Shown one piece after another: positions 25,092 through 33,941 of a stretch of 64,000 bases of DNA. The notes below the pieces were generated by a model that was not told the origin of the DNA, did no database searches, and was given only the letters and a program-made list of their open reading frames with translations. This DNA is from Flavobacterium panici (GTDB lineage Bacteria; Bacteroidota; Bacteroidia; Flavobacteriales; Flavobacteriaceae): contig NZ_CAIJDE010000064.1 of assembly GCF_903819335.1 (NCBI RefSeq), positions 13,009-77,008 of the forward strand, written 5' to 3'. The position numbers and the translations under genes are program-made. The number at the start of each line of letters is the position of its first letter. Position 1 is the stretch's first letter.

Positions 25092-26246
25092 ATGAAAAAA
25101 ATGAAAAACCAATTATTTGGTAAATCAATGCTGTTTGCTTTTGCAATTTCAGCCCTGTTTTTATTTCAAAATTGTTCTGATGAAAATCCTGATTCGAACA
25201 GTACAGAAAGCGCATTAAAAGATTCCCCTGTTGTTGATAAACTTATTGAAATGGGGTTCGCAAAAGAAAGAATTACAGAATATGAAAATTTCTATTTGGT
25301 TGAGGGCGATTTAATGTTTTCTAAAGACATAAAATCTTATTCAAAAAGTATTACTGACAGACATGCACATACCAACAATTTGGTTTCACAAACCAATGTT
25401 ACTTCTATGACAGTTTATGTAGCCCCATCAATTCCAACTGGCGGAGCCGACGACTGGAGAGCTGCCATTAACAATGCTATTAACGACTTGAATACTATTT
25501 CTGGATCTAAAGTTAATTTTGAAATTTCTACAAGTCCTTCATCTGATATAATTATTCAGAGTGACGGGAATCAATTGGCTGACAATGTTATAGCAAGTGC
25601 GGGTTTCCCAACAAATAACCAGCCTTATAATCAGGTTATTATAAATCTAGATTTTTTAAGCAATGTTACGGTTACCGAAAGTAGTAAACGCTACAATATT
25701 GTACACGAACTAGGTCATTGTATAGGTTTACGACACACAAACTGGGATATTAGAGGTGAAACGGCAGGAACTGTTGGTGCAAACCTGATACCGAATACGC
25801 CAAATCAGGATCCAAATTCTGTAATGAACGGCGGAACTGCCAATTACGAATGGAGCGGGTTTTCAACTTACGATTTAATAGCCATCAAATACTTGTACCC
25901 AGAGCCTGTAATTTTACCTCAAATAACGGCATCTGGTCCAAGTTATCTGTCATCTGGAATCAGTTTATTTACATGGACATATACAGGAAATTTAGCAAAT
26001 GCCGATTTAGACAGTATTATTTGGTGGTACTCAAAAGTAAATGGCGCTGGAGCTCCTTATGGCATTGGCTGGGGTGCAACCGGCTATTTTATGGCTGTTG
26101 CCGATACTTTTTATTCTGACCCGGGATTACAAACTTCTAATTTTATAATCTATTATACCATACGAGATACAAGCGGCAATCTTTATAGAAGCCCTGACTA
26201 CAACATTATGAAAAAAGGAAAATTTAAACTAGAAGGTTCACTATAA
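25092..26246 (+). CDS. M57-type zinc metalloprotease, lipoprotein
   Basis: 384 residues. The signal ends LFLFQNCSD (lipobox Cys about 28). A prosegment-like region (about 30-105) is followed by a catalytic domain with HELGHCIGLRH (zinc ligands H205, H209, H215; catalytic E206) and a Met-turn-like segment SVMNGG. This is the dual-action HEIGH protease pattern (M57, myxobacter protease B relatives). The C-terminal 100 residues form a beta-rich accessory domain. It is extracellular or surface-anchored; the substrate is unknown. It is followed directly by a terminator, so monocistronic. Confidence 0.9.
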   Translation: MKKMKNQLFGKSMLFAFAISALFLFQNCSDENPDSNSTESALKDSPVVDKLIEMGFAKERITEYENFYLVEGDLMFSKDIKSYSKSITDRHAHTNNLVSQTNVTSMTVYVAPSIPTGGADDWRAAINNAINDLNTISGSKVNFEISTSPSSDIIIQSDGNQLADNVIASAGFPTNNQPYNQVIINLDFLSNVTVTESSKRYNIVHELGHCIGLRHTNWDIRGETAGTVGANLIPNTPNQDPNSVMNGGTANYEWSGFSTYDLIAIKYLYPEPVILPQITASGPSYLSSGISLFTWTYTGNLANADLDSIIWWYSKVNGAGAPYGIGWGATGYFMAVADTFYSDPGLQTSNFIIYYTIRDTSGNLYRSPDYNIMKKGKFKLEGSL

Positions 26247-26248
26247 TA

Positions 26249-26284
26249 CAAAAGCGCAAATGTCTCTGACTTTGCGCTTTTTTG
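26249..26284 (+). terminator. Intrinsic terminator of the M57 protease gene
   Basis: AAAAGCGCAAA pairs with TTTGCGCTTTT, followed by more T. The loop (TGTCTCTGAC) belongs to the CAAAGTCAnnGACATTTG motif family seen from the other strand. Confidence 0.85.
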
Positions 26285-26358
26285 TTCTTTGGAATTTGAT
26301 ACTTTGTTGTGTGAATAAATATATTTAATAGATTTATAAACAAATTAAAGCAATCTAA

Positions 26359-26787
26359 ATGAAGCCAAAACCGTTTTACATTTATAGAGCATTCTTTATC
26401 ATTTTTATTTCAGCCTGCTTTTTGTGGATGATAAGAAAAGATGCATTCAAAGAAAGAGCCACTTATATTGGTTATCGTGACAAAGACTTAGAAAAAGAAA
26501 TAGGTACTTCTTTAGAAGAATATTTAAAAACCAAATCGATGATTACATTGCAGTTTAACGGAAGTGAAAAATACGATAATAGTATTTTGAATCGCTTTCA
26601 ACTGGAAATTCAAAAAATAAAAAAAGCAGAAAATTCCAATAAAGGCATTCATTTAATATTTAGCAAAAAAACTACTTATGAAAATGTGATTCGTTCTTTT
26701 CAGATTTGTAAAATAGAAGATTGCCCAACATATATACCAGATGGATATGACTTTTGGGTTTTTCCATATTATAAAAAGATCAATTAA
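26359..26787 (+). CDS. Hypothetical membrane-anchored periplasmic protein
   Basis: 142 residues. One N-terminal transmembrane helix (about 10-26, AFFIIFISACFLWMI) is followed by a soluble alpha/beta domain (about 45-142) with LQFNGSEKYDNSILNRFQLE and GIHLIFSKKTTYENVIRSF. The topology and size resemble ExbD/TonB-accessory-like periplasmic domains, but no motif confirms it. It contains paired cysteines near the end (CKIEDCP). It stands alone. Confidence 0.6.
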   Translation: MKPKPFYIYRAFFIIFISACFLWMIRKDAFKERATYIGYRDKDLEKEIGTSLEEYLKTKSMITLQFNGSEKYDNSILNRFQLEIQKIKKAENSNKGIHLIFSKKTTYENVIRSFQICKIEDCPTYIPDGYDFWVFPYYKKIN

Positions 26788-26908
26788 AAAACTAAATAAA
26801 TCTTTCTATAATAATAGAAATTAATAAGTCTTCTTGGGTATAATAATGTATACTAAAAAAAAACGTGTTAAGTTCTTTATATTCAAAAAACAATAAAATC
26901 AGCTTAAA

Positions 26909-27403
26909 ATGGAAAATTTCGACTGGACATCCTTCACCAAAAAAATAGCAATTAAGGCTAAACTCAGCGACATTTATAATGCCTGGACAATTGCAGATGA
27001 ATTAGAAAAATGGTTTCTCGAAAAAGTATCTTTTTTTGATGCAAACGAGGAACTAATTGGCAAAGACAAAAATGCTGTTGAAGGCAATACTTACGATTGG
27101 CTTTGGTATTTATATAAAGATGCCATGAAAGGAAAAATTATCGCTGCCAACGGAAAAGACGAATTACAATTTACTTTTGAAGGAAATTGTCTGGTAGATA
27201 TAAAACTAACCGAAACTGATGGTTATACAGTGGTTGAACTTCGTCAGCATAATATTGCTACAGATGATTATTCTAAACAATATATCAGACTTGGCTGTTC
27301 AAATGGCTGGGGTTTTTACTTGGTTAATCTTAAATCAGTTTACGAAGGCGGTTTAGATTTACGCAACAAAGATGAAAATTTGAATCCCATGATTAACAAT
27401 TAG
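26909..27403 (+). CDS. SRPBCC (AHSA1-type) domain protein
   Basis: 164 residues, cytosolic. The whole chain fits the START/Bet v 1-like AHSA1 family: KLSDIYNAWTIADELEKWF at the start, a central beta sheet, and GWGFYLVNLKSVYEGGLDLR at the end. Such proteins bind hydrophobic ligands or assist Hsp90-like systems; the ligand here is unknown. It precedes the SDR/AraC module by 140 bp but has its own upstream region. Confidence 0.85.
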   Translation: MENFDWTSFTKKIAIKAKLSDIYNAWTIADELEKWFLEKVSFFDANEELIGKDKNAVEGNTYDWLWYLYKDAMKGKIIAANGKDELQFTFEGNCLVDIKLTETDGYTVVELRQHNIATDDYSKQYIRLGCSNGWGFYLVNLKSVYEGGLDLRNKDENLNPMINN

Positions 27404-27451
27404 AAACAACAATCAGTATATCAAACATCTACCTAATAAAAACAACCTGAA

Positions 27452-27521
27452 ATCTGGACTTTTAAAGACATAAAATTTGGACTTTACAGCAAAATAAGCT
27501 GTTCGTTTTAATCTGAACTTT
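27452..27521 (+). promoter_or_regulatory. Three direct repeats, candidate AraC operator and promoter
   Basis: ATCTGGACTTT (27452), ATTTGGACTTT (27475) and ATCTGAACTTT (27511) are direct repeats in front of the SDR gene. The third overlaps a -7-like GAACTTTG. An AraC-type regulator is encoded at the end of the same operon, so autoregulation through these sites is a reasonable inference. Confidence 0.45.
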
Positions 27522-27542
27522 GCAGTATTAAAACTTAAAAAA

Positions 27543-28586
27543 ATGACAAATTCAGAAAAAGACAAAACAGTTTTGGTTACAGGCGGTTCAGGCTTTATTG
27601 CCGTTCATTGTATTTTAAAATTATTGAAAGAAGGCTATTCGGTAAAAACAACGCTTCGTTCCTTAAATAGACAAGACGAAGTAAAACAAATGCTTAAAGT
27701 GGGCGGTATTAGCACATTTGAGAATCTTTCATTTATTCAGGCTGATCTTTCAAGCGACAAAAATTGGAATGAAGCAGTAAAAGGCTGCGAGTTTGTACTA
27801 CATGTTGCCTCTCCTACTCCGGCGATTCAGTTTACACACGAAGACGAATTAATTAATCCGGCCAAAGATGGTGTTGTAAGAGTCCTGAAAGCTTCAAGAG
27901 ATGCCAATGTAAAACGAGTAGTTTTGACTTCTGCTTTCGGCGCAGTGGGCATGGGACATAAAAACCGTAAAACGCCATATACTGAAGAAGACTGGACAAA
28001 CATTGACAGTAATATTCACGCTTATCAAAAATCAAAAACCATTGCAGAACAAACCGCTTGGGAGTTTATAAAAAATGAAGGCGGAAATCTGGAACTTTCG
28101 GCAGTAAATCCGGTTGGTGTCATGGGGCCATTATTAGGTACAGATTATTCGCATTCCCATCAAATGATTAAACAAATGCTGGAAGGCGACATTAAAGCCT
28201 GCCCAAAAATCAGTTCTTGTTACATTGATGTGCGCGACGTTGCCGATTTGCATTTACTAGCAATGACAGATCCTAAAGCAAATGGCGAACGCTTTTTAGC
28301 CACTACAGGAAATGTTTTATCCATGCTTGATGTCGCTAAAATTCTTAAAAACAAATTAGGCAATGAAGCTGATAAAGTTCCAACAAAAGAGCTGCCTAAC
28401 TGGGTTTTAAAAGCTAGCGCATTAAAAAAACCATCGTTAAAAATGCTGGTTACTTTACTGGGACAATACATGCAGGCCAGCGGAGAAAAAGCAAAAAAAA
28501 CATTAAATTGGTCTCCACGTTCAAATGAAGAAGCAATTTTAGCAACTGCCGAAAGTCTATTAAAATTAGGTCTAATCAAAAAATAA
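27543..28586 (+). CDS. NAD(P)-dependent epimerase/aldehyde reductase (extended SDR)
   Basis: 347 residues, cytosolic. The Rossmann motif VTGGSGFIAVHC (12-23) and catalytic YQKSK (Y161, K165) with S130 place it in the extended short-chain dehydrogenases, close to dihydroflavonol-4-reductase/aldehyde reductases. It probably reduces an aldehyde or ketone with NADPH; the substrate is unknown. It is the first gene of a tight three-gene unit with another Rossmann protein (4 bp apart) and an AraC regulator (12 bp apart), so it is likely induced by the regulator's ligand. Confidence 0.92.
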   Translation: MTNSEKDKTVLVTGGSGFIAVHCILKLLKEGYSVKTTLRSLNRQDEVKQMLKVGGISTFENLSFIQADLSSDKNWNEAVKGCEFVLHVASPTPAIQFTHEDELINPAKDGVVRVLKASRDANVKRVVLTSAFGAVGMGHKNRKTPYTEEDWTNIDSNIHAYQKSKTIAEQTAWEFIKNEGGNLELSAVNPVGVMGPLLGTDYSHSHQMIKQMLEGDIKACPKISSCYIDVRDVADLHLLAMTDPKANGERFLATTGNVLSMLDVAKILKNKLGNEADKVPTKELPNWVLKASALKKPSLKMLVTLLGQYMQASGEKAKKTLNWSPRSNEEAILATAESLLKLGLIKK

Positions 28587-28590
28587 AAAG

Positions 28591-29238
28591 ATGAAAGTAA
28601 TCATAACAGGAGCCACAGGAATGGTTGGCGAAGGTATTTTATTTGAGTGTTTAGAAAACGAAAATGAAGAAGAAGTACTGATCGTAAATAGAAAACATTA
28701 CGATCTCGATCATCCTAAATTAAAAGAACTTCTTGTACCTGACTTTTTACAATTAGAAAATTTCTCTGAACATTTAAAAGGTTATGACGCCTGTTTTTAC
28801 TGTGCAGGAATTAGTTATGTCGGCAAAAAAGAAGAAGAGTTTACCCGAATTACTTATGATACAACACTTGCTTTTGCAGACCAATTATTACAGTTGAATC
28901 CTGATATGATTTTCATTTTTGTTTCCGGTAACAGAACAGACAGTTCTGAAAAAGGAAAAGTAATGTGGGCCAGAGTTAAAGGCAAAACAGAAAATGCCCT
29001 GATGAAATTATATGGCAAAAATCAATATAATTTTCGTCCGGCGATCATGAAAGGAACTAAAGGACAGGCAAATGTAAAAACAATCTACAAAATATTAGGG
29101 CCGATAATTGCACCATTTTTTCCGCAAAAAACATTGACACTTCAACAAGTAGGGCGCGCTATGATTCATGTGGTTTCTAAAGGATATCCAAAACAAATTC
29201 TAGAAGTAGATGATATTGATCAATTAGCAAAACAATAA
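28591..29238 (+). CDS. Atypical SDR/NAD(P)H-binding Rossmann protein
   Basis: 215 residues. The N-terminal nucleotide-binding motif is ITGATGMVGEGI, with an NFRPAIMKG block near residue 150. It lacks the full YxxxK catalytic pair of classical SDRs, so it fits the NAD(P)H-binding atypical SDRs (NmrA or epimerase-like). It starts 4 bp after the SDR and ends 12 bp before the AraC gene, so the three are one operon. Substrate or signalling role is unknown. Confidence 0.87.
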   Translation: MKVIITGATGMVGEGILFECLENENEEEVLIVNRKHYDLDHPKLKELLVPDFLQLENFSEHLKGYDACFYCAGISYVGKKEEEFTRITYDTTLAFADQLLQLNPDMIFIFVSGNRTDSSEKGKVMWARVKGKTENALMKLYGKNQYNFRPAIMKGTKGQANVKTIYKILGPIIAPFFPQKTLTLQQVGRAMIHVVSKGYPKQILEVDDIDQLAKQ

Positions 29239-29250
29239 AAATTCTGAAAA

Positions 29251-30051
29251 ATGAAAGAAACTGCTATATCTGCCTGTTATGTAAGTCCTTCACTTAATAA
29301 TGAGCAATTTGTTCCTGAGCATTGCTTTATGTATTTAGTTTCGGGTTCGATGCTGGCTTACGACGGAAGTAAAGAATACAAAATTAAACCCGGAGATTTT
29401 GGTATTGCAAGAAGAAATCATTTAGCAAAATATACCAAACAACCTGATAATGGTGAGTTTAAAAAAATCTACATTTTGTTTGAACAGGATTTTTTAAAAG
29501 AGTTTAATGAAAAATATCAATTTAAAGTCGAAAGTGAGAAACCGACAAATGGTATTATAGCATTAACTAAAAATGCATTAACTAAAAATTTCATTCAGTC
29601 GCTTACTCCTTATTTCAACGAAAAGGGCACAATTGATGATCAGTTTTTGAATGTAAAACGCACCGAATTACTGCTTGTACTATTAAAAGTTAATCCTGAA
29701 CTGGCCAATATTTTGTTTGATTTTGGCAGTCCCGAAAAAATAGACCTTGAAGCTTTTATGATTCAAAATTTCAGGTTTAATGTAAGCATAGAACGCTTTG
29801 CTTACTTAACAGGACGCAGTTTGTCGGCTTTTAAAAGAGATTTCGAAAAAATATTTAATGCTACTCCAAGTCATTGGCTGGTTCAAAAACGACTTGAAGA
29901 AGCGTATCATTTAATTGATAAAAAGAACAAAAGGCCGTCTGACATTTATCTTGACTTAGGTTTTGAGAACTTTTCCCATTTTTCGTTTGCATTCAAAAAA
30001 CTGTTTGGACATTCGCCAACACAGCTTATTGAAACGAAGAAAAATAATTAA
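29251..30051 (+). CDS. AraC family transcriptional regulator
   Basis: 266 residues. The N-terminal cupin-like sensor (about 15-130, MYLVSGSMLAYDGSKEYKI, PGDFGIARRNHLAKY) is of the ExsA-like kind. The C-terminal AraC DNA-binding domain (about 165-262) has RFAYLTGRSLSAFKRDFEK and GFENFSHFSFAFKKLFGHSP. It probably regulates its own operon through the repeats at 27452-27521. The inducer is unknown; the linked reductases suggest a reactive carbonyl or small hydrophobic compound. Confidence 0.92.
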   Translation: MKETAISACYVSPSLNNEQFVPEHCFMYLVSGSMLAYDGSKEYKIKPGDFGIARRNHLAKYTKQPDNGEFKKIYILFEQDFLKEFNEKYQFKVESEKPTNGIIALTKNALTKNFIQSLTPYFNEKGTIDDQFLNVKRTELLLVLLKVNPELANILFDFGSPEKIDLEAFMIQNFRFNVSIERFAYLTGRSLSAFKRDFEKIFNATPSHWLVQKRLEEAYHLIDKKNKRPSDIYLDLGFENFSHFSFAFKKLFGHSPTQLIETKKNN

Positions 30052-30086
30052 TTAAAATTGAAAGTTTAAGTCTGTAAACGCACCTT

Positions 30087-31088
30087 TTATTTTGGAGCAT
30101 AACGATTGTGATCATACGATTTTCTCTCTGAGATATATTGTATAATAAGGTTCTTTTTCTGGTCGTCGGTCAAATTTTGAGTATAATTTTTAGCCACTAC
30201 AACCTCAAGTCTGTATAATTCATCCGTTGATAAATTATCAAAATAAGAAAGTACTAGTTCCTTATTTTCGAGCTCGTTAATATCAACATAAGGAACTACT
30301 TCCGGTCCTGTAGTAATTGCTTCCTTTTTCTTGGAAACATTTATTTTTTCTACTTTTTCAGATTCCTTCTGAGATGAAACTTTAGCTTTAGTAAGGTTCA
30401 CATTTTCATTTATTTCAACTTTTAACGTCGAAGATAATTCAGCATAATTCATTTGAGAAGTCGCTTTCAAAATATACCCTAAAACCGCAGCCACAATTGC
30501 TTTTGGTAAAAACACAATGAAATCGCTGTCAATAATCGATACTGCCTGAAGCGCAGAACCAACTCCAAGTATGATAAGCGAAAAACCTAAAACCATGAAA
30601 AGATCTTTCAAAATAACATTAATTTTTCTGATACGATTTCCTAATAAAATAGTAACCACTATCATTACAATATTAGAGAGAATCAGCAATATTGCACTCG
30701 AAATAGAGGTTGAAGCAAAAGAAGCTAATGAATTAAAACCTTGCTCTTCTTGTGCGAAATATATTGGTATTGAACTGAATAAAACCGAACCTAAAGAATA
30801 AATTGGTATTGCCAGGAAAACCAAAGATATAATTATTAATGAATCGGCTTTGCCATATTTAAGCACTCTATTTAAAAAAAGTTTAAAAACCATTAGTATT
30901 CCAAACCAAATCACAGTGCTAAAAACCGCAAAACCATTTGCTAAAAAACCATGAAACCAGGTTTTGTCTACATAAAAAAATTGTTTGTAAATGGCAAAGA
31001 CAATAATTAAAGCTGCATAGATATAGGCAATTAATGCGGTAGTATTATAAATTTTTGGCAAACTGGTTTCTTGGGTAGAATTACTCAT
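30087..31088 (-). CDS. Multi-pass membrane protein with charged cytosolic tail
   Basis: 333 residues. Six or seven transmembrane helices lie between about 15 and 210 (e.g. TTALIAYIYAALIIVFAIY, ILLILSNIVMIVVTILLG, AIVAAVLGYIL). A soluble C-terminal tail (about 215-333) follows, rich in Lys and Glu and ending in a helical part (ELVLSYFDNLSTDELYRLEVV). I do not recognise the family. It is monocistronic and convergent with the AraC operon. A TAnnTTTG box lies about 53 bp upstream. Confidence 0.75.
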   Translation of the reverse strand: MSNSTQETSLPKIYNTTALIAYIYAALIIVFAIYKQFFYVDKTWFHGFLANGFAVFSTVIWFGILMVFKLFLNRVLKYGKADSLIIISLVFLAIPIYSLGSVLFSSIPIYFAQEEQGFNSLASFASTSISSAILLILSNIVMIVVTILLGNRIRKINVILKDLFMVLGFSLIILGVGSALQAVSIIDSDFIVFLPKAIVAAVLGYILKATSQMNYAELSSTLKVEINENVNLTKAKVSSQKESEKVEKINVSKKKEAITTGPEVVPYVDINELENKELVLSYFDNLSTDELYRLEVVVAKNYTQNLTDDQKKNLIIQYISERKSYDHNRYAPK

Positions 31089-31140
31089 AAGGTTCGTAGG
31101 TTTCTGAAGTGGTTATTTGGGAGTTAAATTTTATTTTGAT

Positions 31141-31148
31141 CAAAAATA
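31141..31148 (-). promoter_or_regulatory. Putative -7 box of the 30087-31088 gene
   Basis: Minus-strand TATTTTTG about 53 bp from the start codon. No -33 partner is clear. Confidence 0.35.
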
Positions 31149-31300
31149 TATAAATTTAATTAGAAATCATTAGAAGATTTTTTTCGGTTCACAGAAGCTT
31201 ATCTTTCGTAAATATAATCTGAATCTATTTTATCAGATTAGCATTTTTAATCGTATTTTCGTTTAACTAAAAATAGCATTTAACGTACTCTCAAATAAAA

Positions 31301-32098
31301 ATGAAAACTTATTTTGTTGACTCATTTACAAATGAAAAATTTAAAGGAAATCCAGCTGCGGTTTGTCTTCCCGATACAGAATTAGATGCAGAAAGTATGC
31401 AAAACATTGCAACCGAAATTGGTTTTTCGGAAACTGCTTTTATAAAACAAATAAAAAACAATACATATAGTATTAGATTTTTTAGTCCGAAAACAGAAAT
31501 TCCGTTATGCGGACATGCAACATTGGCTTCGTCTAAAATTCTTTTCAGCACCACTGCATTAAACAGCATAAAATTTATCAACTGCGATAATGTTGAATTG
31601 AATATTGAAAAAGAAGCGAATAAAATCAAAATGCAATTTCCTGTTTATGACACAGAACAAACAGAAGTTCCTCAAAAACTCCTTGACGCTCTTGGAATTT
31701 CTGAAACTGTCGAAAAAAGGTACAGCCCAAATAACAAAATAATTTTACTCGAGATTGAAAGCGCTAAGGAACTGGCAAATTTAAACCCAGATTTCACAGC
31801 CTTGATAAACTCACATACCGGAATAAACGGTGTGCTTGTAACTGCTGTTTCAGACAACGAAAATTTTGATTTTCATTACCGATATTTTTGGCCTTGGGCT
31901 GGAACTAATGAAGATCCTGTAACTGGTGGAATTCAAACTTTTTTGACAAAATATTGGGCCATAAAACTCAATAAAACAAAATTGAACGCTTACCAGTCTT
32001 CTCAAAGAACCGGGACTATGAGTACAGAACTTTTACAAGACAAGGTTTATATTCTTGGAGAAGCGGTAATTGTTTTAGAAGGTGAATTTATTTTATAA
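31301..32098 (+). CDS. PhzF family isomerase
   Basis: 265 residues, cytosolic two-domain PhzF/diaminopimelate-epimerase fold. The opening VDSFTNEKFKGNPAAVCL, the catalytic Glu in GFSETAFI (E44), PLCGHATLAS and the C-terminal EDPVTGG are the family's hallmarks. Without phenazine genes nearby, a phenazine role is not supported; members act as isomerases on various small molecules. Three small envelope genes follow in the same direction within 15 bp or less. Confidence 0.93.
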   Translation: MKTYFVDSFTNEKFKGNPAAVCLPDTELDAESMQNIATEIGFSETAFIKQIKNNTYSIRFFSPKTEIPLCGHATLASSKILFSTTALNSIKFINCDNVELNIEKEANKIKMQFPVYDTEQTEVPQKLLDALGISETVEKRYSPNNKIILLEIESAKELANLNPDFTALINSHTGINGVLVTAVSDNENFDFHYRYFWPWAGTNEDPVTGGIQTFLTKYWAIKLNKTKLNAYQSSQRTGTMSTELLQDKVYILGEAVIVLEGEFIL

Positions 32099-32112
32099 AT
32101 CTTAAAAAAACT

Positions 32113-32541
32113 ATGAAAGCATTAATTACTACTTTATTTTTAATTTGCAGTATCACTTTATCTGCCCAATCAAATCAATTTGCGGGCGCTTATTCGCGTT
32201 CACTTTCTGAAGAGGGAAAACATATAATTGAATATAAACTGACCTTAAATCAAGATGGAACATTTGTATTTCATTCGTATTCTAAACTTCAAGGCGGAAC
32301 TCCGCCGGAAGAAAATAAATACGGAAAAGGGAAATGGAGCGTAAAGGACAATATGATTACTTTTTCTGCCAATAAAAAAGAGGACTTTGACGAAAAATAT
32401 ACTTTAGATTTTAATAATTCTACAGCCAGGTTTGTAGCTAAAAATCCCAGAGATAAAAGTGATAAAGTCGTGAAAACGAAACTTCAATTCTTAGAATCTG
32501 AAATTAATTGGATGAGAAGAATTGATGTTTTTAGAATATAA
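32113..32541 (+). CDS. Secreted lipocalin-like small protein
   Basis: 142 residues. The signal peptide (1-19, CSITLSAQS) is followed by a beta-rich domain: FAGAYSRSLSEEGKHIIEYK, LTLNQDGTFVFHSYS, GKGKWSVKDNMITFSA. The pattern resembles the NlpE/lipocalin-like small domains of Bacteroidota that have a 'G.W....D.I.F' core. It starts 15 bp after the PhzF gene and is 4 bp before the next lipoprotein gene. The function is unknown. Confidence 0.75.
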   Translation: MKALITTLFLICSITLSAQSNQFAGAYSRSLSEEGKHIIEYKLTLNQDGTFVFHSYSKLQGGTPPEENKYGKGKWSVKDNMITFSANKKEDFDEKYTLDFNNSTARFVAKNPRDKSDKVVKTKLQFLESEINWMRRIDVFRI

Positions 32542-32544
32542 AAG

Positions 32545-33003
32545 ATGGAAAAAAACTTCAAATTTGGAATTATAATATTATTAATAAGTTGTATAACCAG
32601 CTGCAAGAAAAATAATCCAGACTTCAAATTTTATTCTTGTGAATTTGATCAATCTCAATATAACAATCCAATATATTACAGCAAATGGATTGATAATAAA
32701 GAAGATGCTCTTAAAACGAAACTTACTTTTGTAGATTCAAATCTAAACGAAAGAAACTTAGACAGTCTATATAAAGAAACTGCACAACATTTATTTATAA
32801 TTGGAGGCGGCGGCATGTACGTTCCGGTGGAAAATTGTTCAGTAGAAATTAAAAATGATACCATTCAAATAAATTTTAATGGAAATCATATTCATGAACC
32901 TGTAGGTGAAGCTGCTTCGTCTTTTGTCTGCTTAGAAATCAACAGAAAAAAATATCCTAATTATAAAAATATGAAAGTAACTTATATAGATACCGATTTG
33001 TAA
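32545..33003 (+). CDS. Hypothetical lipoprotein
   Basis: 152 residues with lipobox ITSC (Cys about 20). Soluble alpha/beta content includes KWIDNKEDALKTKLTFVDS, a short glycine stretch (FIIGGGGMYVP) and IQINFNGNHIHEPVGE. No family is recognised. It is tightly packed with genes on both sides (4 bp and 1 bp), so it is part of an operon with the PhzF gene and the next membrane protein. Confidence 0.65.
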   Translation: MEKNFKFGIIILLISCITSCKKNNPDFKFYSCEFDQSQYNNPIYYSKWIDNKEDALKTKLTFVDSNLNERNLDSLYKETAQHLFIIGGGGMYVPVENCSVEIKNDTIQINFNGNHIHEPVGEAASSFVCLEINRKKYPNYKNMKVTYIDTDL

Positions 33004-33004
33004 A

Positions 33005-33514
33005 ATGAAAATTATATTAGAAAGAAATTTAGATTTCAGACAATTTCAAAATCTGATTATCCTGACGTTTATAACTGGAATGCTATTTCTTGGAATGCTT
33101 AATTCCGCAAGTTTCAAATCTTATTATATTATTGAAAGTATTTTGTTTCTATTATGCCTTATATTCATTTCAATTTTATTTACTAAGAAAGGTTTTTTTG
33201 TAGAAAATCAAAAGCTTTATAAAGTTATTTTCTTATTCGGGTTTAGATTAAAAAGAACCTTAATAGAAACTTCAAATTTTCAACAGTTTTCCATAATAAA
33301 AGGTAAACTTTCTACTAATTACTCCTATTCAAACGACATTAAAGAATTACACAACTGGGAACCTGATTTAAATTATTCTGTAAACTGTTTTACTATATTC
33401 ATTATTGATGAAAGTAAAAGTTATAATAAAAAAGTTTTGACTTTGACTAAACCGGAAAAAGTAAAATTGGCAATTGATTTTATCGTTAAAAATACACATC
33501 TTACCTTGTACTAA
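33005..33514 (+). CDS. Hypothetical two-helix membrane protein
   Basis: 169 residues with two transmembrane helices (about 17-35 and 42-61, YYIIESILFLLCLIFISI). A cytosolic beta-rich part follows (KKGFFVENQKLYKVIFLFGFRLKRTLI), of the kind seen in PH-like YcxB/bPH domains, but I cannot confirm this. It is the last intact gene of the 31301-33514 run. A gene remnant follows. Confidence 0.6.
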   Translation: MKIILERNLDFRQFQNLIILTFITGMLFLGMLNSASFKSYYIIESILFLLCLIFISILFTKKGFFVENQKLYKVIFLFGFRLKRTLIETSNFQQFSIIKGKLSTNYSYSNDIKELHNWEPDLNYSVNCFTIFIIDESKSYNKKVLTLTKPEKVKLAIDFIVKNTHLTLY

Positions 33515-33717
33515 AAGAAAAGAATAAAAGCTGTGGTAAATTAATCGAAAAAACTTTACTTAAAACTAAAACGTCTGACGACAAAAATTCGATTGCATAT
33601 CTCTACAATGTTACTTATCAGAATATAAAAACTACAGAAGAAATTCTAATTGTTAGAGAATCGAAAGATCATAATTTTCAAGTTTATGTTTATAATATTA
33701 AGAAAGCAGTAGACTAA
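33490..33717 (+). pseudogene. Gene remnant without start codon
   Basis: After the stop of the previous gene an uninterrupted frame of 67 codons runs to TAA at 33715-33717 with normal coding composition (IAYLYNVTYQNIKTTEE, ILIVRESKDHNFQVYVYNIKK). It has no ATG, GTG or TTG at a sensible position. It looks like the C-terminal end of a protein whose 5' part is lost. The family is not recognised. Confidence 0.5.
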
Positions 33718-33762
33718 GTGAGATTGCTTCATTCCAAGGACAAAACTTTGTGCCTTCGCGAG

Positions 33763-33823
33763 AACCAACACACCAACACACCAACACAAAAACTTAGAAT
33801 CTTAGAACTTTAGTAACTCTTTT
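33763..33823. repeat. Octamer-periodic repeats (ACCAACAC x3 and CTTAGAA words)
   Basis: Three exact copies of ACCAACAC (33764-33787) run directly into a one-sided arm of CTTAGAA-type words at 8-nt spacing (33792-33823). These are the same words as the palindromes at 13.8 and 15.4 kb. The remaining gap to 33941 shows no gene. Confidence 0.75.
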
Positions 33824-33941
33824 GTTGGTTTTATACCTAAATATGACGGACTTACGACATTTTTTTTGTAGTCACTTTCTTAATTATCTACTTTCAGGTA
33901 TTCAAAAGAAATAATTACAAAATTAACTAAAGCTCCTTATT

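Noticed and set aside
31301-32098. Phenazine biosynthesis
   Set aside because: Only a PhzF-family isomerase is present; none of the other phz genes.
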